Of a DNA stretch of 64,000 bases, positions 12,466 through 24,735 are shown in pieces (the stretch's first letter is position 1; each line of letters opens with the position of its first letter). Below the pieces are notes generated by a model. That model was given only the letters and a program-made list of their open reading frames with translations, ran no database searches and had not been told where the DNA came from. The translations under genes and the position numbers were made by a program. Where the stretch lies: NCBI RefSeq assembly GCF_020740795.1, contig NC_067312.1:65802905-65866904 (forward strand), given 5' to 3'. This stretch comes from Apus apus. Its lineage: Eukaryota; Chordata; Aves; Apodiformes; Apodidae.

Positions 12466-15400
12466 CTGTGACAGGGAATGGGTCTTCAAGCCTGAGCATG
12501 AAGAGCCAGCATATAACCATGCCTCCTGAAGCATTCACACTTAAGGTCATGCATATGTTTTCTTTGAAAACATCTAATAAGGAGACAGTGTCTCTCAAAG
12601 GAGCAGAAAATTAACTGGTACATGTCAGTCTGAGTTTCTCAGACTCCCTGAGAGGACGGATGCTGTTAGAATGACTCCTCACAGGAGACCTGGGAAACAG
12701 TGCTTGGGAAAAAGCAGAATGAGATGGGTGCCCAAGCTTGAGCTGTCAGAAAGCAAGAGTCAGCTGAAAAGCTGGACAGCAAGAGATCAGTCATGTTAAA
12801 GGAAAACATCAGCAGGAAAGTGTCTAAGGATCTTTCATGAAGGGCTGTGATCTGGGACAGAGAGGTCAAGACATTCTCAGGGGGACACCCAAAACTTTCT
12901 TAATAAAACCCAGACACTCTACCCCAAGAAAGAAATATTCTCCAATTCTTCTAGGCTTCCTGAAAAACCTGGAGGGAACTGGCTAGTTGGGAACATAGCT
13001 TCCACAGCTAAGCCGTGCCATGAGGCAGCCTGAAGAGAGCCCTGGTGTTTCACACATCTGCAGGCGTACAGCTCCTTTTCCCAGAGCTGACCTTGTTCTC
13101 CCTTGGCCACGCAGCTGATGGGCACTGGCAGGTGACAGCCCCTGCACTGGTGGCACAGCACCTTCTGGAGGTGTCACAGCAGCTGACATGTAGGTGCCAC
13201 AGTGGAACCATCAGTGCTGCTACAAGGGAGGAGGAAAAAGCCCCTACATGCCTGTGAAGCACAACTAACTTTGGAGGATTCAGAGCTACACATGGGCCAC
13301 TTCTAATCCCAGGCTGTGTTTGTTCCATTTTCATTGCTTCACTAACATCTCCAGCAGCGAAAAAAGTCAATATATCCTGATAAAATGAGTTTACACTCTC
13401 AGGAGGAGTTTAAACATCTGCCTTAATTGTGTCTTCTGTGTTCCAGGAGCTTCCCAAGACTGACAGAAATACAGTAACTGGCAATGGAGCTAGCTTAAAA
13501 ATAAAGAAAGAAAAGAAATGCAGGATGATGGACGGAAGGCTTCCACAGATTTATAACCTTCACCAGCAGGTTCCCAGGAGAGCAAAAGTATCTTGTGAGT
13601 CAAGCTGCACCACCAGAGTCAACTCTTTACGGGGTCATGCATTGAGACCTCTGCCTCTGTTGTCACAGATGGAGAAGCCCCTCAACAGCCTGGGACAAGT
13701 AGTGGCCAGACCTTGCTTTTAAGCACTGTTTTAATTCGTGGGTGGAATTGAGCTTAACAAGCCTCACTGCTTTTGACAGGTCCTCCTAATTGTTCTGGAA
13801 ATACTATTTCTGTTCAGCTTTCTCTAAGTCACTTTGCAAAGCAACAGGATGAAGTGCAGAAAACTGGAGTTAAAATAAACTTGCTAGCCGGTGAAAGCCA
13901 ATGCATGGACAGCACAGAGAAAGCACAGAGAGTGCTAATGTTCACAAAAAGACAATTAGCAGGGTTTGTAGGTTTTAATTCTATGTGACCTATGTGACAC
14001 CATGTTTATGTCTTCCTCACCCACACATGCTAATATACAAGTTTGCAATCCATAACTTAAATCATTAGTAAAACAGATTAAGACTCAAAAGAATAGGAGT
14101 TTTGCATGGCTATATCTCAGCTGGAGCTGCCAAAAGTTAGAGCTAGCACAGGTTTTGGATGAAAAGGAGTCCAAAGTATGAGGAGTTGCAGGCGGATGTG
14201 CAGAGAGGCAGAAGGTAGGGGAGGAAAAAAAGGGCTTGTGTGAGGGCACTGCCTATAGCCACTGACCAGCAAAATGTTTGGATCATAGAAAGGGAGAACC
14301 AAAGTCAGCTAGGATTTTTCAGCTGAAGAAAAGGGGCAGCTGAGATTCAGGAAGTCACAAGGACTCCGAAAAAGGCAAAGAGGAATTGGTGATTTGCCAC
14401 CTCTTTAATACAACAGCCAAAGGACACCAAAAGTACACATGAGGACTCAACACTAAACAGAGATGGTTTCTTGCCCAGTTCATAGTCAAAACCACAGACC
14501 TCTGTGCAAAGCAATGCCATGGAAACCAAAATCCTATGGGAGCTGAAAAGGAAGGTGAATAAGCTCAAGGGATACAAATCCACAACATATGTAGAAATCG
14601 CATCCTTCCCATGAAGCTCCAAGTTGAACTGTTCCCAGGAATCTGCTGACATCCACAACCATGTTCTGAGCTAAACCAACCCTGTGTCCAAATTGGTGCA
14701 GCCAGCCACTCTTACCTGCTCACCAGGTCTTTGGCATGGTGCTGGACGGGGCAGCCCTCAGGCTCAGTACCATCCAGCCAGCCCCACTTCTCAGCCCGTC
14801 ACTGCAATCTTCCCCACACTTTCACCCAAGGGCGTTGCCAAAAGGTGCCAAAGTGAGACTCGTTGTGCTGCTCCCAGCTCTGCGGGATGTGTTTACCAGG
14901 AGCAGCCTCCAGGGAGGCAGGCAGGCTGGAAAGATCAAAACTGAAAGGGCAGAGATACCATCAGAGCTGCTCTCCCCGCTCAAAGGCAGACTCCACAAAA
15001 GTTCAGTGTCTGATGAGAGGCTCAATTCAGAAACAAAGCAAAACAGTCCCTGCTTAGAAAAAGGCATGGGAACAGTGACAAAAAAGGGATGCCTTAGCAG
15101 CAGTATTAAGCAGTTGCAGGTAAAATTTGTTTTCCATTTGTTTTTCACCTGCACTTAATATTTTCTCCCCTTAAATGTTTTATTTGTTGTTTGGTTGAAG
15201 TTCTTAGGAAGCAGTCAGCTGTTATACTGAATTAGATGCTTTTTATTATGCAAAGCCTGACACTGTCTGAGCTGTAAATGCATAAATGTGAACAGCATAT
15301 TAATTCAAAGCCTGTATGATTACACTTTACCATTAAAGGTCACTCAGCACTTTCTATTTGCCAAGTCAGTGAGTTTTCCTGTGTGCTGTATAGATCTCTG

Positions 15401-18400
15401 AATGTCTATGCATTATTTCCAAGACACGTGCAAGAATCAAAGCAAGTCTGTTGAGAGGTAGGCTTCAGCTGACTGCACAAACCACCACATTCTTAGATAT
15501 AAAGTGTAGAAATTTTAACAAAGATCCAAAACTTTTAATAAAGCCATAGGGCAAGCATTTTTCCTGAGCTATTCTAAACAGCATTGGGATGGGGGCCTGA
15601 TTTACAAAAAACTACACAAAGAGCATCTTTTCTTCAGATAATTCAGTGGCAGATGTACGAGACATCTTGCATTTACTTTTTTGGTACAATCTGTTCTGAG
15701 TATATTTAGCAAACTGACAGACTGCTTCTTTGCAGCAGGTAGTGTGCTCCCATCATCCTTAGGTATCTCTGATGGAAGAACAATGTTTAAACAAGCTACA
15801 GGTCTGCCCCACATGGACTTCAAATACATGGAAGCTAAAATTTTGATATTCTTAAGTGCCTCATGAGCCTACCAGAAGTTAGCCTTTAAGCAACTAATTT
15901 TTTTCCAAAACCCAAGTCAACATCTGCCAAGCCTTGAGAACTTGTAGGGTGCATCCTTTCCCATGTGCTGTATGCACATTCTTTATGTCCAGCTAAGTAA
16001 GTGCTGGTTTTGTGGCTGCAAGTAAAGAAGGACAGAATATCAGGAGAGCTTATATTTCTTTTTCAGATCAGTATTACAAACATGGTTTAAGGTAGTATGC
16101 CAAAGTGATTAAAATAGTCTTTGCACTTCAGTTTCAGTGAACAGTACAAAAAGAGAAAACAAACACCCCATACCCAAAACTCAAGCCCCTCTACACATGA
16201 GCAACTGGAAGAATTTACATTTGCAAAGGTGTAAAAACCTGCATTTCCTCTGTGGCAAGAGCAACCTACAGCTTCAACACAGCAGCAGAGCACACAAAAA
16301 AGGGTACACAAAAAAGTCTAACTTGAAATAGCTTACTGACCCTGCATGATTATTTCATGTAATGTATTTAAAATATTTTTCCACCTTTAACCTAAATTGT
16401 TATTTCTGAGTCTTAACTAGTTCTAACAGAATTTTTTCAGATCAGATATTTGACTGAAGTTTGATCTGAGCTGTCCTCTCCGTGGCATAGTTGAGGAAAA
16501 AGCTAGAAGTCACACCAAGAAATTTCACAGGAGCCTCCTGCTGTGCAAGCATTGGGGGACTGAAAAGACGTTGTCACACAACCAGACTATTTCCTTGCTA
16601 AGAAAGAGCAAGTTAAGAAGTGGCAGCACCAGCATTCTCTGGCAGGTGTGTGGCCCCGCAGTCAGGAGCCACCAGGCAGTTTCAGCTGTGGCAGCAGCAG
16701 AAGACACCAGAGGTGGCACATTCCCACAAGCAGCACAGTGTAGGCCAGCTGGCACTACTGTCCCACCCGTGAAGAAGTGTATACTTCCTCTTTTTGTCTC
16801 ATTAGGCCACAGAGTCCACAGACGGGAAAGCTGATGAAAACTAGAACTCGCTAGTACCAGAATTTGTTATATTTTGAGAAAAGGGCTTTTCTGGTAAGGG
16901 TTCTTCTGTTAATGCTGAAATGCAGCCACATCCGAGGCTTAAGCAAATCTTGCCATCACACTTGGCATTTGTTCAGCCTGGGAGATGTGGTTATTACCCC
17001 AATGACACTTCCTGTTTGAAAACTGTTGTAAAAATTAATGAGTACACTCTGGAGATAAGCCACCTCTTCCACTATGCCATTCTATGCTACAAAGAGAATG
17101 CAAGCCCCATTCATCCCTTTGGCAAAAAGTGATGTAATCTGCGTAATCTGTGCTTTTTGGGTTGTTTACTTACTGCTCCGAACTACCAACACAGACTCAA
17201 GATGATATCTTCTTGTTTTTTTTCACCAGGTGTCCAAAAAATTGCTGCAGTTGCAAGCTGAAGTCCTCTGCAAGAGCGACAGTGACTTAGTGTGCTTCTG
17301 CCTTCGCAGACCATCCTCAAAAGCCAGCTCTGGCCTAGGCTCCTTAGGACTAGCCTAGTAGTCACAGCTCTGAAAATCCGTTTGTACAGTTAGCAAAGCA
17401 AGACATGGCAAACACCATGGTACTTCCTGCAGCCAAAGCTGGTGGCTGAGACACTGGAGGTTGAAATGCAGATCTTCTGCTCTGATGGACAGCTTCATCT
17501 CTGCTGGACAGCTTGATAGGGTGCCTCGGCAGATTTATTTAGTTATAGCATCCAGAAAGTACAGTCAGTTCTGGGCAATTCAAGCTTCAAGGGCTACATA
17601 ATACCTGAGCTCCTCTGACTCCTGTTTCAACCCTGTAGCAACCTAGCCCACACCCAGAGGGCTAGCAAGCACCTCACCCTGCTTTTAAGACCTATCCACA
17701 ACCCGCCTTGCTTGTCTCTGTAATGCAGAGAATAAATGCATTAGCATCCCAGGAGCCTTTGGTCTCCAACAGGAGAGGCAGCAAGGCATCAAGAGGCATC
17801 TCAGAACAAGGAGGGGCTGTGCTCAGAAAAAGCACCTGGAAATATACTGCAGAAGCATATACTTCAAACAGCGCCATTCCAAGAGGAACAGGACACTTAG
17901 AGCCAGATTGAAAGTGTCAGGCAGACACTTAGAGCTGGTCTCAAAGAGCTTTTTCATCCCACGGAAGCATACCCTCCACCCTCATTTCAGTGCAAACAGG
18001 AAAAAAGGACTGGAAACAGCCTCTGTTACCATGGGTGTTTGAGGACAGGAATCCCTTCAGGAAGAGATTCCAATATTTATGTTTAAGACACAAATTCTTC
18101 AAGACCTAAGTTTGTCCATCTGGGCCCACTTCTCTGAAGGAGCTCTCTTATCACACATCCCCACCCTCTGAGCCATACTTCCAAAATGGAGAACCCACAC
18201 ACAGCTTTACAAAACACCAAGATGCAACAAACATCCAGGCCATGGAGCAGTTCTGGGTGAGAGAGCCAGTCTGTGAAATCCCTGTTCCACCAGAACCCAG
18301 ACACTGCTTTCCATCAAGAACCAGCTGCAAGGAAATATCTCCTCATGGAGAAAGGGTGGAACGTGTCACTAAGCCCAGGGACACTGCTCCCACCTCTTCT

Positions 18401-20868
18401 GACTGAGCCCACAAACCTCACACTCATCAACTCTATGAGCAGCTACACCCCAGAGATCCCCAGCACCCGTATCGCAGAGCTGGCATGGAGCAGGATACTC
18501 TGGCTGGTGGCTGACTTCCCTGACCTTTGAGTTTTGGCAGCATTACACAGGTTTGCCCAATCTCAGCTGGAGCACAGCAGCTTGGCAGATGCCTCTCCAG
18601 TACCTTGGGGGCCTGCCTAACTTTACTCTACAGACACTATTCCCTCCTTCTCATGTGTTCCTTTCCCTAAGCCACAACATTGTGCAGCCTCTAAATTATC
18701 TTCAAATCAGCATCCAGCAGTATCCCAGGCTCTTGCTGTCATTCAGGACCCTTGCAAGTAAACAGAGGAACTCCAAAAAGAAACACATGCGACACCACAG
18801 AAAAACACACCCCAGCTCTCAGGTCTGCCAGGCCATCTCTCCATGGAGCACAGAGGGATCCAAGTAATCAGCTGTGCTGCAAGGACAACCTAACAGCCAT
18901 GGTCAAAGTATTACCAACAGCTGTGTGCAGGGTGTGACTTGTGCTGCCTCAACCACCAGCCCGAAAACTGAAGTTCCCAGCACTTGGCTCGGAGCATGTC
19001 CATGGAAACAACCACTTGCAGAGATGCTCTGTGGCACTGATCCATGGTACACCCGCAGACAGGCTGCCTCTTCATCCCACAGGAGTCAAACTTCAAACCT
19101 CTCTTAAAGATGCAAAACCAAACACCAAACTTTCCTGGCAAGATGGGCAAGAATAGAAAGGACTGGTTTTTTTGGGGGGTGAGTCAGGGAAGGAAAATAC
19201 TCTGAATGACATCCAGGTCTTTCAGCTAGGCAGCCTGACAACAGCAAAGCAATTCTTGCTGGGGAAAAAAAACAACTGCGTTCATTAGGATCCTCACAAC
19301 ACTAAATCAGATAATCTACTCAAGTACCAATAGTACAAGAGGATCCCTTTCACACAGGTAACTTGTGCAAGAGTTAATGTGTATCAAGTTTTGAAGAGAG
19401 CAGGGTATAAGTTTCTTGGAATTGTTTTGTTTGAATCACCACCACTACCGCAAAGGATTTTCTTGTGCTCTTTCCTGCAACAAGCCAAGGCTGTAACTGA
19501 AGGGGAGCATTTGCAGAAGGCCTTCTACATAGCTTAACTTCACCTTCTCTCCCACCAACTCCAAAACTAACATTTCTCGAGCCAAACTCCTGGCCTGTGT
19601 AAATCAACAGAGCTAGGTCAGATTCACTGCTATCATTAAAACTAGTAACACCTGCTGACACATATCAACTAAGGATATGACTGATGAAAAAGCATTTGGA
19701 GCAGAAACAGGTTTCTTTCTAACTAAATCAGAAAGGCTTGCATAGTTCTCAGCAGCCTATTACAATAGCTTCAAAAACTGGGTGTGCAACCACCAGTTTC
19801 ATTAGAAATACTGCATTTGACTTTCTGTTTTAATGGCCCTATGCACAGACAGAATTAAAGTGTGACTGGAGCTGCAAAGCAGTAGTAATTGCAGTCGCCT
19901 ATTACACCCCCACCCAAAATCACTTCAGTAACACACAGATGTGCTCTGCCTGACAAATTACTAAATGGAACCCTGTGGGAGCCTGGTAATTGTTGTTTAT
20001 GGCACGGAAATACTGCATCTATATGGGAAGTCAGCATCTTCGGTTAGCTTGTGTGAAGTTCAAGCTCACTGCAACTCGGTGTTTTAATGTTTCCATCGCC
20101 AAGCGTAGCTCTGGTCTCCAGGGGCAAGGATAAAGGTAACACCACGATTGCACTGGAGTGTCCCTATACACACGTCATGTTCTAAAACTTTACACCTTCG
20201 GTGAATTAAATCTCAAATCCACCACTGCCCAGAAAGCACAGCCTTACTACTCTGCCAAAAGACGCCGGCTTTTTCACGACTCGTTTAATTGGAGAATTTG
20301 TTTTGATTAAGAGAGCTTTTCAGTGCAGCAACACTGCTGATTTGTTACACAGCCAAGTTACGTAGAGACAGAAGCAAAGCCAACACTCCAGGATGCAGGT
20401 CAGGGGTCCTAGCCCTGGGGTGGGGGTCTGAGTGCAGCCTCCCTGGTGCAGCTGGTGTCTCTGGGGATCCAGCAGCAATGCGTGCAGCCTTTTTCTTTCT
20501 CTTTTTTTTTTTTTTCCTCAAGGAAGTGTGAAAAGAAGGAGAAAAAACGGAAGAACAGGAAAGAAAGGGGGGAAGACAGGGAAAATAGGAAGAAATAAAA
20601 GACGAAAAGGGGAAAGAAAAAAAAAAAAAAGAGAAGGAAAAAGGAAACAGGAAAAGGGAAGAAAGAACAGGGGAAAGAAAATTAAAAAAAAAAAAAAAGA
20701 AATGGAAATAAGGAAGAAGAAAGAGAAAAGAAAGATAAAGGGGGAAAAGAAAGAAAAAGGTGCAAGAAAAACAACAACAACAACAAAAAGTGCAAAGAAG
20801 GTAAAAGTAAATGCAAAGAAGTGCCCCCGGCTGAGCGCACCCCCGCACGGGCACACACCGCCCCTTAC
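12466..20868 (-). other. Presumed intron 1 of the unrecognised - strand gene
   Basis: About 8.4 kb without a supportable exon. Exon-like ends occur by chance, for example CTG|GTGAGCAG|GTAAGAG on the - strand near 14712, but the flanking frames are weak. The right end contains the purine tract described separately, which lies just downstream of the first-exon donor on the - strand. Confidence 0.4.
20531..20760 (+). repeat. Long purine (GA/A-rich) tract
   Basis: Roughly 230 bp almost entirely A and G on the + strand, made of irregular AAG, GGAA and GAAA units with only scattered pyrimidines. It abuts the CpG island. On the - strand it is a polypyrimidine tract starting about 110 nt inside intron 1 of the putative gene. 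Such tracts can adopt triplex structures. Its low-complexity translation creates long artificial open frames on both strands. Confidence 0.85.
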
Positions 20869-21010
20869 CGCACCGCCGGCTCCGTCCATCTCCCATCGCC
20901 GGCCGCCGCGGATCGCAGCCGCCCTCCCGCCGCGCCGCGCCGGCCCGTGCCGAGCCGAGCCGTGCCGTGCCGAGCCGAGCCGTTCCGAGCCGCGCCGGGC
21001 CGGGCCGGCC
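20869..21010 (-). other. Putative first (5' noncoding) exon of the unrecognised - strand gene
   Basis: The left boundary is a good - strand donor, GGTGCG|GTAAGGGG. The right boundary (transcription start) is not visible and is set only roughly. The exon contains an ATG in strong context (GGCGATGGG, A at 20896). Spliced to 12465, it would encode a short upstream frame of 19 codons ending at the TGA just before the MMM start. The segment therefore looks like a leader exon rather than the main start. Confidence 0.4.
20946..21005. repeat. GCCGA/GCCGT pentanucleotide repeat array
   Basis: About ten near-tandem 5-bp units (GCCGA, GCCGT and variants, grading into GCCGG) lie within the CpG island, inside or just upstream of the putative first exon. 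The CpG in every unit makes it a likely unstable and methylation-sensitive microsatellite. Confidence 0.8.
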
Positions 21011-21055
21011 CGCAGCGCCGGCGGCAGAGCCGGGCAGCGGCGGCGGGCGGGCCCA

Positions 21056-21140
21056 GCGGGGCGGGAGCGGCGGGAGCGGCGGGGGCGGGGCGGGGGCGGG
21101 GCGGGGGGCGGGGGGGGTGCCCGGGAGGGGAGGGGGGCGG
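21056..21140 (+). promoter_or_regulatory. GC-box cluster / G-run tract
   Basis: Repeated GGGGCGGG-type GC boxes (Sp/KLF consensus) merge into long G runs separated by single C. This suits Sp-family binding and G-quadruplex formation on the + strand. It lies upstream of the putative - strand start site, the usual place for a TATA-less core promoter. Confidence 0.6.
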
Positions 21141-21268
21141 CCACGGGAGGCGGGAGCTGGGGCAGCGAAAAGGGGAGGAGGGGGTGCGGCACGTGCCCCT
21201 GAAGAAAAAGATACTCCATTTGGGTGTTGTTGTTGGTTTTTGGTTCGTTTTGGTTTTGTTTTTTTAGG

Positions 21269-21285
21269 AAAAAAAAAAAAAAAAA
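21269..21285. repeat. Poly(A) run of 17
   Basis: Homopolymer run just right of the CpG island. It is low-complexity only. Confidence 0.85.
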
Positions 21286-21454
21286 GAGGAATTGTTTCAA
21301 GACTAGCGAAAGCAGCAGAGTGAAAAACACAACCCAGGCTGCGTGCCCGCAGCAAAACGCACTGGAAAGGGACACGTGCAAAAGCCCGCTGGGGCCAGCA
21401 CAAGCTGTGCTCGCCTCTGCTCCTAAATCCCCTCAGCGCGGCTCGCAGTCGCCG

Positions 21455-21477
21455 AAAAAAAAAAAAAAAAAAAAAAA
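21455..21477. repeat. Poly(A) run of 23
   Basis: Homopolymer run directly after a short CpG-containing segment. No element body was recognised beside it. Confidence 0.85.
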
Positions 21478-24400
21478 GCAGCCAAAAAACCCAGCCCAGA
21501 AGCCTTTCCCAGCCCCTGGGCTGCCTTTCGAAGCCCGGCTTCAAAAAGCAAAAGAGCACAGATGTCTGGGGAGTTACCTCATCTGAACGTTCGAACTGAT
21601 TTTTCATTTTTATTTTTTTCACAGTTCACTGGAAGGTCTCCTGCACTGTCGGGTTTCTAAGCGTGCAGTTACATTGTGGGGAGCTCTCTAACCAGGAACT
21701 CTGCAAGTTGTCTTTTTTTTTCCCCCGTCAGAAGCCTCACTTCAGAAAACGCTCCCAGATCTCACGGGCCCAGTCACAGGAGTTAGCTGCACAAGTAGCT
21801 GGCGGACTGGAAAAAGAAGAATGTTCGTGCCTGTAGTTTCAGGGTATTTGTGTTTCTGTTCAGTAGCAGCTGAAAGGTTGTTTTGGGGGGAGGGGGGTGT
21901 TGTTTCTTTTTTAACCCACCAAAATTGAGGACAGGCTTTCTGGAGCCAACTGGAGCAAGGACCAGGACTCGCTGAGCACTTTATGGTTGCTCCTTCCCCT
22001 GCGCTGGAAAACAAAACTGTGTGTGAAGTGAAAGGCAAGGTTGCTCCAGCTGCTTCCCTGTTATGAAAGCATGAAAGGCTTTGGACAGTCCTGGTGGTAG
22101 AAGTGCATCACCGTGAAGTCACTGACTAAGTGCACCACACCCGCACAGAGCAGCATCTCTGCAGCTGAGGAGAAAGTGTAGCCCAGCCTTGCTCCCCATC
22201 TGCCTGCCAGCTCACCACAGAGACATTCTGCAGCTCAGGGTGACCTCAGCCTTTCAGTTCTCCAACACCAAAACATTTCTGGCAGGATAAAGGAAGTCCA
22301 GGCATACAGCATGATGCACCCTGGCCTAGAGCTCTCCCTGTTTGGCAGTAAAGCAGGGTGGCAGCACCATCTCTCTGCTCTTCCAGCTCCTTTGCAGGGT
22401 CCATCCAGCAGCATCTCCCCGTGCTGCTCCCAAGAAGGCAGAGAGAGCTCACGCTGCTCCTCCTAAGCTAAAACCTCTCATTCTCACCACCTCCATCCTT
22501 ACCCAAGCAGTGCTGCTCCTGCTTTCTACCCATGCCACCCTGCAGGAAACTGCACTGTCTCCTGGGTGCCTCAGGCTTGTTGTACCCTCTCTCTCAGAAG
22601 GCATCCTGCACTTTCCCTGCAGCTTCCCCTCTCCCATCTCAAGCTTCCTGCTGCCTCCCCAGCACCATAAGCCATGTTTACCCATGCATCCCAGAAGCAG
22701 CTGAGGACCTGCCTTCTGCCCTGGTCAGCAGCTCTCCAGTCCAGTAATTTGTCCTCTGGGAACAGCTGGCTTTCCATCCCCCCACATGGCTGGCATGGGT
22801 TCCAAAGAGGTCATCCATCCATGGCCAACAGGCACCATGTGCTGCCATGCCCCAGCGAGACAGGGTGTTGGGGTCTTCACCTCTCTCCCCCAGCCAAGGC
22901 TGCCATGCCAAGCACGTTTCAGCCCCTGCAGGGTTTTGTCCCATCTGTTTCAAGTGCCTCTGAGGCCCCAGGAGGCAGTGTGGGGGCACAGGCCAGAGAG
23001 TCCCCCATCTGTGCCACGTCGGAGCTGGCTAACGCAGCGGAAAAAGAACACACCCAGCGCCTGGGTCTCCAAGGGGGTGATGTGCTCTACCTCCCTCCTC
23101 CCTGGCATGGCTGAGGTAATGCTGCTGTGGCCCACCAGGCAGCTGGGAGCAAAAGCCAGGTTTGAGGGGAGGGCAGGTGCTGTCCCTTGCAAGGCAGCTG
23201 CCCATCGTCTGGCCCTGAGCACCCAGGTGGTAGCTGTCACCGCTGCACTCCAGTGGGGTGTTTTTTCCTCCCTATTTGTGTTCAGTTGAGAAGAATTTGA
23301 CCTGTGATCCAGGCATCTGGCTTGAGTCACCCAGACACTTAGACTGCTGGAAATATGCTCTGTGCTATAGAGAAGAGAGTATTTACTAGCCTGGGGGAGG
23401 ATGATCCTGCAAGCCTCTGCCATGCTGGCATCTAACTGTTGTTTTGCTTCACTGCAAAGGAGGGTGATGGTGTTTGGCACCACCCATCCTGAGATTTGCA
23501 CAAGGGAAGGCAGTATTTCTTAAGCCATCAGTCACTGCTTTCTGCACAAGGACCTTATTAAATCCCAAAACATTGCCATGAAAAGGCAATCAGTAGAGAA
23601 ACAGGGTGTCTTTAGCACATTTATGAAGAAAATCTGTATTTTTTTGTCCAAAGGCTTGATTTAAGTTTTCAGTTAATTATATAAAAACAAAAAAATAAAA
23701 ATTATTGCAGCAAGAGCTGACACAAAAACTGGTGGCTTGCTAAGTAGTTATAAAGGCTTGTCACATCTACAGAGCACTCCAAATTGCAGATAGCAGTATG
23801 AAGACACAAGGAGTGGATGGATCACACAGCTTGGTTAAGGGGGAGTTGTGTGAAAAGTGGCTAAGCTGCACAGGCAGTTGCTCAGATACTTTGGGGAGTG
23901 GAGCCTTACAAGGCCAGTGGTGCTCTGGTAATCCTATCAGCTGATGTTGCCTAGGTAATATATTGAAAATACAAAGTTTGTGTATGCCATGTAGCAAAAT
24001 TAGGTCCTGAGACAGTAATGTAACTGTGGTGGATTGCTTGCTTGCAAGGAGTCTTGGGTGGAAAACAGGGGGACAAGAAACAAAAAGAATAGGTAACTTA
24101 CACAGTGCCAAGGGGCTGCCAAGGTGTGCCCATCAAGTGGTCCCATACTTGATCACCAGAGTGGGAGCAGGGCAGCAAACCAAATCCCTTTTTCTGACCA
24201 TACCACATGGATAGTCACAACATGGGACCCCAGGATCTCTTCTCTCACCAGCAGGACAGCACCTGGGTGGATGCGTGGTTTGAGCATCACGGTGTGCTGT
24301 GTCCGTGTCTGCTCCAGGCAGCGAGGACTAGCCTCCTCCCGTCCCCTCCTAAGACAAACATTAATCATCTGAGTAAAAAAATCATGGTTGAAAATGCCTT

Positions 24401-24705
24401 CTCTCACCACCTCACCCCTCAGAAGAAAAAAGAAAGAAGTCAGTGGTCTGTAAAGAGTAACGAATGCATAAATTCTCTAGTTTTTTACCTCTGGAAGTGC
24501 TCTCTAGCTCATTATTCTCCTTTCACAGGGACATGAGAGGAGTACAGGAAATTCACTTCCAATTTATTCCTCCTCATTCAAAAGGCAGAAAACCACATGT
24601 ATGCCATCATCCAGATATTTTCCAGAAAACATCTCAGGACATTGCAATTCAAATCAAATAGAAAATTTCTCCTTTCATGCCGGCGAAGGCAGCTAGAAAT
24701 ATAAC

Positions 24706-24735
24706 ATAAAATAACAAAATAAAATAAAATAAAAC
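24706..24735. repeat. AAAAT-type simple repeat
   Basis: Short array of AAAAT/ATAAA units, low-complexity only. Confidence 0.75.

Larger units (their letters stand above)
20821..21190. promoter_or_regulatory. CpG island, probable promoter of the - strand gene
   Basis: About 370 bp of very GC-rich DNA dense in CpG, in a region otherwise depleted of CpG. It has no TATA box at a convincing position and contains many GC boxes. A - strand splice donor (GCG|GTAAGG) at its left edge points to a transcript leaving leftward. A + strand transcript cannot be excluded, because CpG-island promoters are often bidirectional. Confidence 0.75.

Noticed and set aside
14712-14790. - strand exon-like segment ending in GTGAGCAG|GTAAGAG
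   Set aside because: The donors are good but there is no matching acceptor with a pyrimidine tract, and the frame does not fit the neighbouring candidate exons.
20345-21622. 425-codon - strand open frame, with 287- and 256-codon frames overlapping it
   Set aside because: These frames translate the purine tract and the CpG island into runs of Phe/Leu/Ser, Lys/Arg/Glu or Pro/Ala/Arg. Stops are absent because of base composition, and there is no domain or splice logic.
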